A DNA stretch of 64,000 nt. Source: Apostichopus japonicus. Lineage: Eukaryota; Echinodermata; Holothuroidea; Aspidochirotida; Stichopodidae. Below, piece after piece: positions 1 to 11,648 of this stretch. The first letter of the stretch is position 1. Every line of letters begins with the position of its first letter. The DNA is taken from contig NC_092576.1 of the NCBI RefSeq assembly GCF_037975245.1, forward strand, positions 26,489,611-26,553,610, written 5' to 3'. The notes beneath the pieces are model-generated. The model was not told the DNA's origin. It worked only from the letters and a program-made list of their open reading frames with translations, and did not search any database. The translations under genes and the position numbers were made by a program.

Positions 1-611
1 ACCTTTTAATAGCAAAAGGAACCTGTGTAGTCACACCTGATATATCTAACATTATACCACAGTTAATGTAGATCATTCAACAATGAGCTATAACTATTTC
101 AAGAAATTTGATTTTTATCCCTGCTGTTGTCACATACCAAAAACTAAAGGGCATATCTCCTCAATATGGGCCATCCAAACGCCTAGTAAAAAATTATTTA
201 TTGCTGCGCTGTTTGAGTGACTACATGGTATACCATTTAATGCATATGTTAAACCCTGACCCTAATCCTACAAAGCAGCGATCATGGGAGTGATGCAGCG
301 ATGGGACTTTAAAAAAACTTGAGAAAACTGCCAAAGATAGAATTGAGAAACATCATCTCTTATATTGCACAGTCACCAGTGTTAATGTTGAATATATGTC
401 ACCCCAAGATTACATAACCGTCAAGACTAATTGCTGCAGTCCTACTAGGATTGTTAGATAGATCTCAGTTTTATGGCTCTTCATAACAGGTTATGGTAAC
501 AGCACCCATTGCCTACTATGAGTAGCTATATAGGGCTACTTTATATTGGGAGGGGGGGGTTGGAAACTTTTGAAACAGATGTTTAATACTTGTTTCCTTT
601 CATTTCTACAG

Positions 612-724
612 AAGCACTAACGAAATGCATCAGAAATGGGAAGAGGAGCGATTTCATGTTTCAAATCGGCGAAGTACTGAGAAATGCACCAAATATGCCA
701 GGAGGCAGCAACTACATGAGAAAG
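612..724 (+). CDS. possible internal exon of an unrecognised gene
   Basis: An open stretch sits between a pyrimidine-rich acceptor (ending CTACAG at 611) and a strong donor GTAATT at 725. It encodes about 37 residues rich in Arg/Asn/Gly, including RSDFMFQIGEVLRN and PGGSNYMRK. I do not recognise the family. Its last ~40 bases and the start of the following intron occur again near 1402-1500 in the same orientation, so the exon was partly duplicated. No further exons could be linked to it. It could be a chance open stretch, but the clean splice signals and peptide-like composition argue mildly for a real or former exon. Confidence 0.35.
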
Positions 725-1137
725 GTAATTGGAATTGTTTATATTAATGAAATAAAGAAGATCATGTCTGTAAAGCACATAGTGTTTGTGTAGCTGTGAG
801 TGGAACAATATTGTGAAAAACAAATGACTCGGCACAAACTTAATGCACTTGATTCTGCATGGCAGAGCAGAAGAGTGATATCTGCCAAATGTTCCGAAAA
901 ATTGTCATCAAATACCGTTTGAAGTTTGCAAATTTTCGGCCAAATCTGGAGTAACCACCATTCCCCACCCCATCAGATTTGGACTTGGGGAGATAGCAAC
1001 CTGAGGCAAAATGTTACATCTGGGTGTGCTAACTTTATGTGACTGAACATGCTGTCAAAGGCATCATCGCAAAGTGATACGCCATATTGTCGTGGAATCA
1101 AGGTGCCCTTTGTAGGATAGTATATGTATATATAGGT

Positions 1138-1395
1138 TATAAAATAGCCTATGCTATGGTGTGTGAGGCTATAAAATTCAGCAGTTTATGTGTATAAAAT
1201 AATGTGAATAAACAAAAAACATCGTTTGAAGATTTCAAATATAAGTATAGGCTTAAAATTCGCCTATGCTATAGTGTGTCAGGCTATAACATTAAGCAGT
1301 TGTGTATAAAACGATCCGAACAGAAATTGACATCGCCTATGCTACAATGTGCTAGGCTAAAAAAATCACCAGTTTATGTGAATAAGTTCTCCGAA
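1138..1395. repeat. diverged short tandem repeat
   Basis: Three diverged copies of a motif like CGCCTATGCTATAGTGTG followed by AGGCTATAA and CAGTTTATGTGTATAAAA occur near 1146, 1259 and 1337. Spacing is about 75-115 bp, and the copies differ by substitutions and small indels. They lie between the possible exon at 612-724 and its partial duplicate. Confidence 0.5.
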
Positions 1396-1401
1396 ATGCC
1401 C

Positions 1402-1500
1402 TTCTTAATATGCCAGGAGGCAGCAACTACATGAGAAAGGTAACTGGAATTATTCATGTTAAATAAACAGGATGTATGTGTTAAGCACATGGAATGGAAC
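1402..1500 (+). pseudogene. partial duplicate of the 612-724 exon and its donor
   Basis: The bases around ATATGCCAGGAGGCAGCAAC through ATGAGAAAGGTAA match the end of the exon at 612-724 and its donor, with the first ~90 bases of intron recognisable but diverged. No acceptor or 5' part of the exon is present. It looks like a truncated direct duplication about 720 bp from the original. Confidence 0.5.
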
Positions 1501-2179
1501 CATCAGTAACTGCATGCATGTATAAGATGGCACAAAATAGGAACACACAGTCGGTGTATGAATCCGAGGTTGAATCAGATGAGTGACCAGATACCTGCTG
1601 TTTCTGCTCTCATTTTGTACATCAAAGATCTATTATCACATAATAATCACACTTTGATGAGACAAGCAACTCCAGCCATTGAACCCTCATTGTTATAGTA
1701 TTGGGTTCTGTATGATTTGTTATCAGAAATAAACATGGTCTCTTATATTTGTTGTAATTATTGAATCATGTTGTGCGCAGTTACCATTTCTGAAATACTT
1801 TTATTATATGTAGGACAGCTTTTACGATTGTTTTTAAGACTGAACATACATTATACATGTATGTATTTAAACATTTTATACATCCATATATTCAACACTA
1901 CATAAGATGTCAACCTTGTGCTGATTTTTAGGACAAACGTCTTGTCATTGTTTTAAGGTTAACATGTTTAATATATTTAATATACTTTATTCATATCATT
2001 TGTAAAAAAGAAAGTCATGTCTGTTATCCATACTAAAGGATAGCATTAATGTTCTGTTTAAATGTTGTCCAATTATTTCAAAACGTTTTTCATCATACTT
2101 GGATAAGATGATATAACATCATAATGTAAAATGTTGAGTCTTAGCCCACGGCTCTCGCTAATCGGGGTGGGAGTTCAGC
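1501..2179. other. A+T-rich stretch without recognised content
   Basis: I see no long open frame, transposon motif or RNA gene here, only A+T-rich sequence typical of intergenic or intronic DNA in this window. Confidence 0.5.
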
Positions 2180-2182
2180 GAC

Positions 2183-2349
2183 AATCACAAAGAGGAGGCT
2201 CAAGTACCGCCCCTTTGTGTTCGCAAGAGCGCCGGTTGTCACGCCACAGGGCCCCAGCATCCCGCTGCCAGAATTTCCGGGTACCTACTGTCAGTTCCGA
2301 GCTGCGCGTGGCCAGGGGAAGAGGTGGGACACATACGACCCAGATGTGA
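2183..2349 (+). CDS. possible 3'-terminal exon, unrecognised, in a local G+C-rich island
   Basis: This ~170-bp island is much richer in G+C than its flanks. One forward frame is open to TAA at 2352 and encodes a basic, proline-rich peptide that includes KYRPFVFARAPVVTPQGPS and ends in WDTYDPDVS. An acceptor-like GTTCAG lies just upstream at about 2175-2180. A run of G and an AACGTT-rich repeat follow directly. I do not recognise the peptide. The base composition contrast suggests a coding remnant or an insertion, but a chance open frame in G+C-rich DNA cannot be excluded. Confidence 0.3.
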
Positions 2350-2379
2350 GCTAAAGGGGGGGGGGGAGTTATGGGGATA

Positions 2380-2912
2380 TCTAATAACGTTGTCGATGTC
2401 ATCCAATCATTTCCAAATGTCATCAAAATGTTTTCATAACATTTGCTATAAACGTTAACATAATATTTTCCAAACGTTTCGTGAGATATTTTATTACGTT
2501 ATAATAAAATATCAGGTAAACGTTTTGAGAAGACATAAATAATGTAAATATAATATTTTCCAAGCGTTTCCATGCCACATTTTTAAAACGTTATATAAAA
2601 ATATCAGGAAAATGTTTTGGTGAAATGTTATGAAAATATCTTTAAAAGACGTTATAATAGCGTCAAATGTTGACTTGTTGAGTCTCACAAATAGCGGGAA
2701 AACGTTTTAACATATTTTATCTAAATATTATGAAAACGTTATAAAAACGATGGTGATGATATTGGAACAAAACATTTTAAAACGTTCTCCCCTTTATTTG
2801 TAAGATTCAGCATTTAACGTTGTTATAACGTTATTCCAAAACAATTTTCATACCGTTTGACCAAACGTTTTCCTGATATTTTTAAAACGTTATTGTGTTT
2901 GCTGGGTAGTTT
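2380..2912. repeat. AACGTT-rich internally repetitive element ending TTGTGTTTGCTGGGTAG
   Basis: About twenty AACGTT/AAACGTTTT motifs in both orientations recur at irregular short intervals across ~520 bp. The block ends with CTGATATTTTTAAAACGTTA followed by TTGTGTTTGCTGGGTAG. The same end motif recurs at 21010-21055 and 22784-22806, where it is split by a LINE insertion. That identifies it as the edge of a dispersed element. No open frame is associated with it, so it is probably a non-autonomous element or satellite-like repeat. Confidence 0.6.
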
Positions 2913-3072
2913 GAAAAATACATTTTCTATGAATTGACCCAATTAGGTATTCCATTCCATTTTTTCCCTGGTTATTCTTTCGATAAATGAGCCATGTAAC
3001 TTTATCCATCTCTCCTAATTTGTGTCGTAATTGTGTGTGCATGTGAGTAAATGTGTATGAGAGTAAGATGTT

Positions 3073-3190
3073 GTGCATTTTACGTGGTAAGAAAACGGAC
3101 ATGGACCAAAAGTTCAACAGAATCAAAAACAATCCCTGTCTGTAAAACAACCAAAACCCCACTGAAACCCAGAAACACAAATCTCACAGC
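3073..3190 (-). mobile_element. truncated SINE-like repeat (family A), minus strand
   Basis: On the minus strand this is the second half of the family seen more fully at 14986-15244 and 16779-17065: TTTACAGACAGGGATTG, then a GTCCATGTCCG box, ending CACGTAAAATGCAC at 3073. It differs from the consensus tail CACGTAAAAAGCAC by one base. The first half of the unit is missing. No convincing target duplication was found. Confidence 0.6.
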
Positions 3191-4304
3191 GTTAGATGTT
3201 TGTCTGAAAGATGTTTGTGTGTTTTCGAAAATGATAAATTTGGTAATAAACTGACATATGTTTGCCTGCTCTTAAATACCATAAAAATGGGTTGTGGGAT
3301 TAACCTGTCTTTATTTTAACAAGTTTATCTTAGTTCTAAAATACCATAGAATTTCTGCATATTGTAAGTATATATCGTTTATCTCTTATTATTCCATACA
3401 GGTTTTCCCCAAGTTTTAAGTAGATAGTAAAGAGCTTATTAAGCCATTTATTGTTCATTTGTATGTTATCAGTTCGAAGCGAAGGACCCTAAATTCGGTT
3501 ATTTCCCCCGCAATCCGCGGTTGGATATCAAAAGCAATTCCTCATATTGGGAATCAATCTTCAATCTTCTTTCTGATTTGGATGAAATCCTTAACGAATG
3601 CAATCATGATGGGGTGTGCATGTGTATGTGTGTAACACCTAGCTTTATAAATACAATGAAGTGTCTCAATGAAGGTACCAGTGTTTAGAATGTAGGAACA
3701 TGACATCGAGTATGGGAAATTTTTGGGTTTTTTAATGAGAGTGAAGGATTATTTGAGGTCAGACAAAAAAAGAAAGAAAGAAGGAATCTTAAACAGATTT
3801 CAACATTACGTATGTTAGTTTACCACATCGTGTGCAGGGAGAATGGAAGAGATCTAATATATATGTATATTTAGAGTGGAAGGTCATGAATTTGTGATCA
3901 GCAGGGGTCATATTGTGAAAATGTTTTAAACGTGATAACCAAAGTAAGGTAAACTTGGTTATATATCATTTAGTAAGTATTATGTCGGTGTGCCACATTG
4001 TATTGTATTATATTGTTTTTATATCTTATTATGATCTCAATTTCAAAACATTTCAAATTACCATGGCCAGCTTGAATGCAATGTCTCTTTTGATGAAGAA
4101 GTATTCGGACGTTGTTCATGTGTGAAGGTTATTGTATGGGTTTCAAGGAATTACTAGGACATCGACCTAGACAGCCGTCGTTAAAGAAGATGTATTATGG
4201 CAACCTGTTATTTGCAGCTGGTATAGTGTTGTCTAACAACAGTATTCATAAGATCATGCACTTCTTCAAATCAATCAGTGTTAAGTGTATCACAAAAGAT
4301 ACCT
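3191..4304. other. A+T-rich stretch without recognised content
   Basis: No gene, RNA or mobile-element motif was recognised. Open frames are short and have no splice or composition support. Confidence 0.5.
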
Positions 4305-4396
4305 GTGCTTTTTACGTGACCCGCCATGCGGGATACAAAACGTCACGGCCAAACGGCACTACCGAACCATCCCATTCTGACAAACGCAACTAAGGT
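4305..4396 (-). other. LINE 3' UTR end with terminal hairpin and CACGTAAAAAGCAC tail
   Basis: On the minus strand the element ends with CGTGACG, a short spacer, the perfect hairpin CCCGCATGGCGGG, then TCACGTAAAAAGCAC. CGTGA upstream can pair with TCACG after the hairpin, giving an outer helix. The same arrangement ends the copies at 21054, 23223 and 59525. The LINE reverse transcriptase probably recognises it; this is inference from conservation and position. Confidence 0.75.
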
Positions 4397-7050
4397 CTAG
4401 CGAGCCAAAAAAAAATCGCCTTCAATCTGAAGGCGAATGTCAGACTTCACCGCCTCCAGGACTGCCTGCCAACTGGCAAATTTCCCCCTAAAAACCAAAT
4501 TACATCTATTCCGCCAAACATGTTTTTTACAATAGAGCAAACAAAAATGATGCGGTGCAACACAGCTACCGAACAAACTGGAGGGTCTACCCCATATAAA
4601 ATAAAGCCCTGTCCTACCGACCATGAACGGTCTCCCGTAACACGGTCGGTCCAGGTCTGGAACCACTCCCATAAGTTTACTACAAAGTAACAATGCCAAA
4701 AAACATGAGCGATACTCTCTAAGCTGTCACAGCCGGTCCTAGGGTAAAGTCCATCACCCAATCGCCAATGATATCTTTTAGGTTGGTCACCAAGGCACCG
4801 TGTGCAACTCTCCATGCAAGATCACGGAGCCTGCAACCATTCAGCCTTGAATGCACCGAACGCCATACTTCGGCAGAATGACGTCCCTGGACAAAAGTTG
4901 CATTCAAGGCCTTATCCCTCAACGAACTGTGAACGAGGGCCGGCTGTGACAGGTCAACAGGGGGCAACTCAATCAGAGCGGAGCAGATGACACGCACCAC
5001 CCTGTTTGGAGTACTACCATGCGGTTCTCTGTTGCTAAACAGCGCCGAGACCCAAAAACGTACAAAATATGAACAAGGCAACCCTGGGTCAGTTACCGCT
5101 ACAAACAACTGCTTAAATAACAAAAAGGTCAATTTACTTCCCAGATGAACCACCCCTAGTCCCCCCGTCTCCAGTCCGGTACAATACCGCCCTCTTGACA
5201 AGCTCTGTACCACCAGACCATATGAATATAAAAATCGCCCTCTCCAACCGCACCACAACCGCACCAGGACGCGACGCGGAATAGGGTACACCGCGCCCGG
5301 GTACCGCAAGATGGGCGAAACGAAACGATTAATAACAGTGACTTTCCCCAAGATCGAAAGCCAGCGGGTGCCAAAGGTTTCGAGTCTGCTCTGAAATACC
5401 TCAGCCCTCTCGTTCCAGGTGACATCACAAGGTGCATCGTAGCCGAACCGTATACCATTAATTTTGATATTCTGATCCGACCACGACGCACCGAATGGTA
5501 AGTCTCTGTATCTCCAGCTACCAAGACGAAGGCCCTTTGTCCTTTCCGGATTCAACTTCGCCCCGGTAGCTCTCTCAAAAATAGATAGATCCTGCGAGAG
5601 TGCGTGAAAGGAGCCGAGACTCGAAACAACACATGTCACGTCATCTGCATATTGAGCGCATTTCACTTTGGCACCCCCTGGCACAACGAATGGAACAAGT
5701 TTGGAGTCCCTTTCCAAAAGACGAGAGAGGGACTCGCTCAACAGTGGTTATTCCGCCCACCAAAATATCATTGACATCGTGGGGAACGGTTTTTGAGATT
5801 CCCCTCAATAAATCAGACTGTGCCGACAAGTCGACACTGCCACGCGTAAACAAACTCGAATAATACTCTTTATATACGCGGACAATGCCGTGAGGGTCAC
5901 TGACCACGGTCCCATCGGTAGCGCGCACAGACGGGACGCGTCTGTCACCCGCCGATGAGCTAACGGACTGATAAAACCTCAGTGAAGGGCGCTCCTCGGC
6001 TTCCACCGCTTCGACACGGGCCCTGGCGCGGGCACCGTGGTACTTTTCATCGAGATACGTCTGCAAAGCGATGACTGCCGAAGGGTCGCCAAACTTGACC
6101 TCCGCGCACAGCTTCGAGAATTTGTCTCTTCGACGCCGTGCGCGGGTCACGCAATACTGAATTGCGTAGCGTTTGATGCGCAACTTGACATCATCCCACC
6201 ACTGTGATGTAGAAGCAAAGGCCGGCTTCAATGTTTGCCATCGTTTGTACCTGGTCTCGAAACCCTGGCGGAATTCTGCCTCGCCAAGAATCCGACAGTT
6301 AAGCTTCCATAGGCCCCGCCCGATCGGGAAAATGGAAGGCAAAACAAAACGTGCTACCACAGTGTCATGGTCAGAGAGCGGACAGCTGAGCGTCTCGCAA
6401 CCCGAAAATTTAAAACTCATGGGCGCATACACCCGATCTATCCTGGAGGCATCTTCTCCGTTAGGCCTCACCCACGTATACCCCGTACTACACGGGTGCA
6501 TATGCCTCCATACATCGGCCAAAAGGTGTGCCGAAGTAAATCTGTCCAGCTCTGTCATTCCAGCGTCAGGACTAGCAGACACAGAAGTTCCGAGTCTGTG
6601 AAGACCCGAGTCTGGGACACAGTTAAAGTCTCCGACCATCACACACGGCGCACTACCAGGAACAAAGGAAGGCAGCGTGTTAAAAAAATCTCGTCTAGCA
6701 GAAGGCCGATTGGGAGCATACACATTGCAAATGGCGATGTTACCCTGTGGATACTTGAATAGAATGCAAACCAATCGGCCCCCGTGATCCGTCTCCACCC
6801 TAGTGGCACAACCCGCCTGACGAGCTGACAGAAGGATGACAGTGCCACAGGATGAAGACGAACCAAACGAAGCATGCAGCTCGCCACCCCACTCATAAGC
6901 CCATAGAGGGACATCTTCCAAAATATGTGTTTCTTGCATGCAAACGCAGTCGACCTCCATTGATTTACAATATTGGAAAATGCGACTGCGCTTGCGATGA
7001 TCCCTCATGCCATTCACGTTCAAAGTGGCAACTGAAAGTGTATGGGCCAT
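4397..7050 (-). pseudogene. LINE ORF2 (APE endonuclease-reverse transcriptase), deleted and frameshifted
   Basis: Translation starts at the ATG whose complement lies at 7048-7050 (MAHTLSVATLNVNGMRD). The N-terminal AP-endonuclease domain is open, with LNVNGMR, QETH, YAPN, VGDFNCVPD, SRIDRVYAP and SDHDTV. Near 5742 about 640 bp present in the copy at 59.7-63.1 kb are missing. The junction shows a GCT microhomology and shifts the frame, removing roughly residues 438-651, the fingers and first palm motifs of the RT. The YADD box remains downstream (complement near 5640-5655), as do the thumb and C-terminal region, with further frame slips near 5160-5290 and 4720-4815. The product cannot be a working retrotransposase. 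Confidence 0.85.
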
Positions 7051-7069
7051 GAGAGGGCAGTGGGGCAAA

Positions 7070-8148
7070 CTACGAAGACGACGATTTCGTAAGGTTAAAG
7101 CGCGCCCTAGACGACATATCGTCGTCCGAGTCGTCACTTGAAGCCGACCTTTTAAGAGAGGGTTCCCCCATTTCGTCGTACCAGCTCGTCCCAGTGGCAC
7201 GTTTCGGCTCGCTGATCACCGATTCACCGGAGTCGCTGTCAGACAGAGCCTCCGGAGGATCGATGACCACCGATTCTCCGTCAGACAAAGCCTCCGGATC
7301 TGGCGATACCGGCGGCGGACTGGGGACGGAACTGGACGAGTTGATGGGGGAAGCTGGTGGAGACTTTCCCGGTGCGGGCACGGGGTTTGGGGTCTGCAAC
7401 GACGGGGGAGGGTGAACCAGGTGCAGGGGAGGGTAAAGTCCCACCAGATTCCCCCTCCTCTCGTGAAGCAGTAGGTGCGTCGGAACTCGACTTACCCCCA
7501 CTCTTAGTCATAGAGACATAAGAGGAGGGACAAGCTCGAAAGACATGTCCCTCCTTCCCACATAGTGAGCACACAACCTCGTTTGGGCAAGCGGTGCTAT
7601 CATGCCCAAGGCGAAGGCAGCGCCCACATTTCTTGTTTGGGCAGCCCTTGGCTTCGTGTCCGGTCTCCCCACACCTGACGCAGGGTACGGGCTGACCGGG
7701 ATACCGCACGTGGGCTTTATGCCCTGCTATAAACAAGAAGGAGGGAATGTCCTGTTTCAGGTCGATCCGGACCTGTCGGTGCCCGTTGAACACCCCAGGG
7801 GCACATTTTGGCAGCCTTGACAGCCCCAAACCGACCCAAAACCGTTACGACAAGTTCCTGCCGCACCTCTAGTCCTACGTGGATGATAGTTACCCATACG
7901 GATCGCTCGTATGGAGTAACTGTCATCCCCTCGACGTTACTCAGCAACGTGACACCCTTCTGACGGGCCACGTCACTGGTAAAACGTAAATCGTACGTAT
8001 TACGACCCTGGAGAGCTTGCAAAGCATCAACCTCTCCAGGCACAACAACACCCATGCTCTTCAAAATACTAAAAACTTGCACCGGTGGAACCGCTTGTTC
8101 ACCGGTGAAGGACAACTTAACAATTCGAGAATCACGGCGCGATGCCAT
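7070..8148 (-). pseudogene. LINE ORF1 (zinc-knuckle RNA-binding protein), frameshifted
   Basis: The likely start is the ATG complementary to 8146-8148 (MASRRDSRIVKLSF). After about 110 residues the frame slips near 7800, then continues as a domain with three CCHC zinc knuckles: CVRCGETGHEAKGC, CGRCLRLGHDSTAC and CSLCGKEGHVFRAC. A Ser/Pro-rich linker leads to an acidic tail with SASSDDSDDDMSS, reached only after another frame slip near 7400-7480. ORF1 stops about 20 nt before the ORF2 ATG. Proteins of this type bind LINE RNA; the two frame slips make this copy non-functional. Confidence 0.8.
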
Positions 8149-8522
8149 GATACCGAAGGTGGCTAGGCCACAGGGGAGTAACAAAAAACAAACAAACTAA
8201 AGACAGGATAGTGAAAACTACAAACGATATACGAACTGAGGAAAACACACGAACACAAGCTATCACACCCGCCTGGCGGGAAGTATAGCACAGTACAGCA
8301 CAATAACAGCTGTAATAGATGAAGAGCGAGAGTGAAAACGCGTCCGCACTCCACGAAAGCCAACTGCCAAAAGCGATAAGTGTTGCAACGTGCCCCGCTC
8401 TCCCCTGCGCATGCATTTGAAGTACTTTGTAAGTAATAATTGGTGTTGTACCAATTTCTTAGTAGCTAAAACTGTATTTTTGAACTGAATATCAACCTTC
8501 AGCCAGAAGCAACACTCCTTCC

Positions 8523-8530
8523 TCTGAGTT
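8523..8530. other. left 8-bp target-site duplication of the hAT element
   Basis: TCTGAGTT directly precedes the element's first base. The identical octamer follows its last base at 11649-11656. Eight-base duplications are the hallmark of hAT insertion. Confidence 0.9.
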
Positions 8531-11500
8531 CAGTGCTTCCACTTTCGAGGAAATTACCTGGAAAACGGTTAATTCCGGGAAAGTGGAACGATTACGGGTA
8601 ATGTTTCGGGAAATGAGAAGATTCCAGGTAATTTGAGGAAATTCAAGAAATGAGGATGCAAAAATCGATGGAAGGAAATTACTCGCGTGGGCCTAATATC
8701 AGCTTATTCCCGCATATAGAAAGCAACTAGCCTATTACTAGTCTCAGTTTACCCACTTTGCTTACGTTCCACTTGTGAAACGAGTTCCCTATCTTTGCCT
8801 GAATAAAGTTTATGTGCCTCATCCGGCCCAGGTGTACGGAACCACGTGGCCTATTGTTATACATTCTCGCGCCGCGCGTAACATTTGTTCTCCATTTCGT
8901 TGTGGCCAGCAACTAATCATAATTCTGGGAATTAGGCCACACCCCTCTTCCTCAAATAGAACTTCTGGTCATTTTGCCCTAAATATGAGGTTGGAATATT
9001 AACAACCATGCTCCATTCACTATAGAAAGCTGACCATAACAGCTGCATGTCCCGGGCTGCGTGTTCAACCGTAACATTGATTTTGAAACGAATTTGCCTG
9101 AGAAAATGAAGAAAAAACACAACGGAGTGGGAACAAAAAATTCGCCGTCGCGCCGAGTGTGTGTATGAAAAGAGATCTGTTAGTAGGGCCTACTGTCTTT
9201 CGATTTTTTCAGTCTGTATCAACACACGGCCGTGATACCAAAGCTAAAGTTATAGGCCGACCTAATTGTATAAACACATTTGTGGTACGAAATGAGCGAA
9301 GAAGTGGAGGAAAGAAAGAGGAAGCGTGTGAAGTATGGAGTCAAGTTTAGTGATGGATGGCTTTCAAACCCTTTGTTCAAGGATTTCTTGCAAAAGAAGA
9401 AAGACGGCGACAAATATGTGCCTCACTGTACTACGTGCAAGGTGAACATTTCTTTGGGGAAAAGTGCCATAGTGAGACATATGGAATGTAAATCACACCA
9501 GGAAGCAAAGAAAAGGTTACAAGAAATTGGCAAGTCCCAGTCCAGTATCCACACATTTTGTCGACCGACTACATCAACGGGTTCAGTATCGAAAATGGAA
9601 ATAAAACTGTGTAGTTTTTTGGCCGAAAACAACCTTCCACTTTCACAAGGGAGTTACTTTGGGTAAACAAAAGGCAACAAACACTGTGAGGCAGACACTT
9701 GGATTTTATTACATGAAGGAAAACATCGACATATTGAAAAGTAGAAAGTTTTCCTATAATCATCGATGAAACAACGGACAATTCCACTGAAAGTCAAATG
9801 GCTGTACTCGCGACATATTTTGATGAACTCAATTTCAGGATAAGTTTGATTTTTGTGGACCTCATTAGAATGCCTGATGGAAAAGCTGATACCATCTACA
9901 ACACTGTTCTCCAGTGTTTCAAAGACAAGAACATTCCTATGGGAAATATCATTGGCTTCTGTGCAGACACTTGTAATGTGATGTTTGGAGCTCATCACTC
10001 AGTGGCACAACTTCTTGTGAAAAACCACCCTTGGATCATACCGATCAAATGCTCGTGTCATTTGATCCATCTTTGTGCCTCTCACGCCTGCAAAATTCTT
10101 CCAAAGTCCATTGAAGATTTGTGTAGGAATGTTTATTCGCACTTCCGCTTGTCATCCCAAAGATGCGATGCATTCATGGAGTTTCAGGACTTCTTCAATC
10201 TGGACCACCATCAGATGCTGAGAGCAGGGCAAACTAGATGGCTGTCAATGAAAATGTGTGTAGATAGATTGTTGGAGCAGTATGAAGCACTAAAGCTGTA
10301 CTTTAGAGGTGTTGCATTGGAGGATCCATCACACACCAACGATGCCATGGTGAAAAGTCTTAATAACGTGTTCACACAAGCGTATTTGGAATTCATGTCA
10401 TACAATCTGAGCAGACTCACATCCTTCAACATCCTTTTCCAAAGTGAAATTCCTTTACGAAACTGATATCGGGACTAACAGGAGATTTCATGAACCTATC
10501 ATATGTGAGACAAACGGATCCCCTGAAGATAGATGTCAGTCTGGAAGGCCATCATGTACCCCTCGATAAAGTCTACACAGGAATCAAAGCGACATGCACA
10601 ATCCAAAGCGTAGTTGGTGAGTTGGGAAGTGATCACCCTGATGTGAAATTGTTCCGAATGCATTGCAAAGGATTTCTTGTGGAATGTGTCAAGCAGATTC
10701 AGAACAGATTTGCAAATTTGAATCGACGACTTTTTGAAATGCTTGGAACCAAGAGTTGCGAATAATCTATCCATTCCGTCGTTGGGTTTAATCTTCAAGC
10801 AACTGCCGTACCTCGATAGCGTGGTAGCAGCCCAAGCAGCTGACACAGAGTGGAGGGAACAGGCAATGCATCCGACTCTGAATGAAACAATGTCAGTGTA
10901 TGATTATTGGAAAACACTTTTCCAACTCAAAGATGGACAAGGGAATGTAATGTTCCCAAATCTTAGGAAAATTGTATCCGTTTTACTATCTTTGCCATTT
11001 TCCAATGCTGCCGTCGAAAGGGTATTCAGTCAGCTTAAATTGATAAAAAACGACCACAGATCGTGCCTCAAACAAAAAAGCTTACTGGGATTACGAATAT
11101 CAGCTTGAAGCAGCAAGGGAAAATGCAAGCAGCACAGATGAACCCAAGCAAAACCATGCTACAACTCCACTCCAAAATGAAGTCGAATGCTGATGATGCA
11201 GAGGTAGCTGAATTACGAAAAGCTTTCCTGGCTCAGCAGGATAGCCAATAGGGACAAGACTATTAGTACGTTTATTTTCATTGACGACGGTGCCTCAATA
11301 GAAAAGGTTGAAAAAGTAAGTCGAATTTACCTTTCCCTATTCAGTTCTCATCGTAGGAACTCTTCTTTAGAGGTCTATAATTTCATTTTGTCATATTTGT
11401 TTAATCAGCAGAAAAATACTCCTTCCTTGGGCTACAAGGGGTCGGAACAATTCAAAGATGATTTCGTAAAAAAAAGATAAAAAATCCATGCACAACCTGT

Positions 11501-11648
11501 CAGGCAAAGTGGGCCAAATCTGGGCCTTTCGTCATGGGAGGGGGGGTCCAGGACTTGCTTTGACACCAATTTCGGGAAGTGGCATTCAGATTCCGGGTAA
11601 TTTGAGGGCGACATTCGGGAAATCGATTTTTGGAGTGTGGAAGCACTG
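8531..11648 (+). mobile_element. hAT DNA transposon, complete ends, 3,118 bp
   Basis: The element starts CAGTGCTTCCAC and ends GTGGAAGCACTG, a perfect 12-bp terminal inverted repeat of the hAT type. It is flanked by identical TCTGAGTT octamers. Subterminal regions at both ends contain related motifs such as CGGGTAAT, TTCGGGAAAT and AATTTGAGG, as expected for transposase binding sites. The interior holds one intronless transposase frame, broken by frameshifts. The element begins ~110 bp beyond the 5' end of LINE copy 1 and does not interrupt it. Confidence 0.9.
9292..11108 (+). pseudogene. hAT transposase, frameshifted
   Basis: Translation would start MSEEVEERKRKRVKYG at 9292. A zinc-finger-like segment follows (CTTCKVNISLGKSAIVRHM, then CKSH), resembling the BED/TTF-type DNA-binding finger of hAT proteins. 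The catalytic core shows IIIDETTDNS near 9760, GFCADTCNVMFG near 9960, CSCHLIHLC near 10055, and the C-terminal hAT dimerisation block SVYDYWKT followed by LPFSNAAVERVFSQ near 10990-11030. The frame slips near 9650, 9750, 10470 and 10745, so no complete protein can be made. Because the ends are intact, it could still be mobilised by a related transposase; that is inference. Confidence 0.9.

Larger units (their letters stand above)
4305..8420 (-). mobile_element. Tx1/L1-type LINE, copy 1, near full length but RT-deleted
   Basis: Read on the minus strand, the copy runs from a ~270-nt 5' UTR (about 8420-8149) through ORF1 and ORF2 to a structured 3' end at 4305. It is colinear with the copy at 59525-64000 and very similar to it in sequence. 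Compared with that copy it lacks about 640 bp in the middle of ORF2 (junction near 5742) and carries several frameshifts. The 3' UTR ends in the family hairpin and tail, with GTGC on the plus strand at 4305. I could not find a target duplication matching the left flank near 8400-8460. The 5' boundary is approximate. Confidence 0.85.

Noticed and set aside
6173-6762. Plus-strand ORFs of 131-142 codons inside LINE copy 1 (and the matching ones at 62064-62855)
   Set aside because: They are antisense shadows of the ORF2 endonuclease region, present in both copies for that reason only.
8132-8454. Minus-strand ORFs of 60-95 codons upstream of LINE ORF1
   Set aside because: They overlap the LINE 5' UTR, have low-complexity hydrophobic content and differ among frames; no family match.
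4305-8460. Target duplication of LINE copy 1
   Set aside because: I compared the flank left of 4305 (ending GATACCT) with 8390-8460 and found no convincing match, so none is reported.
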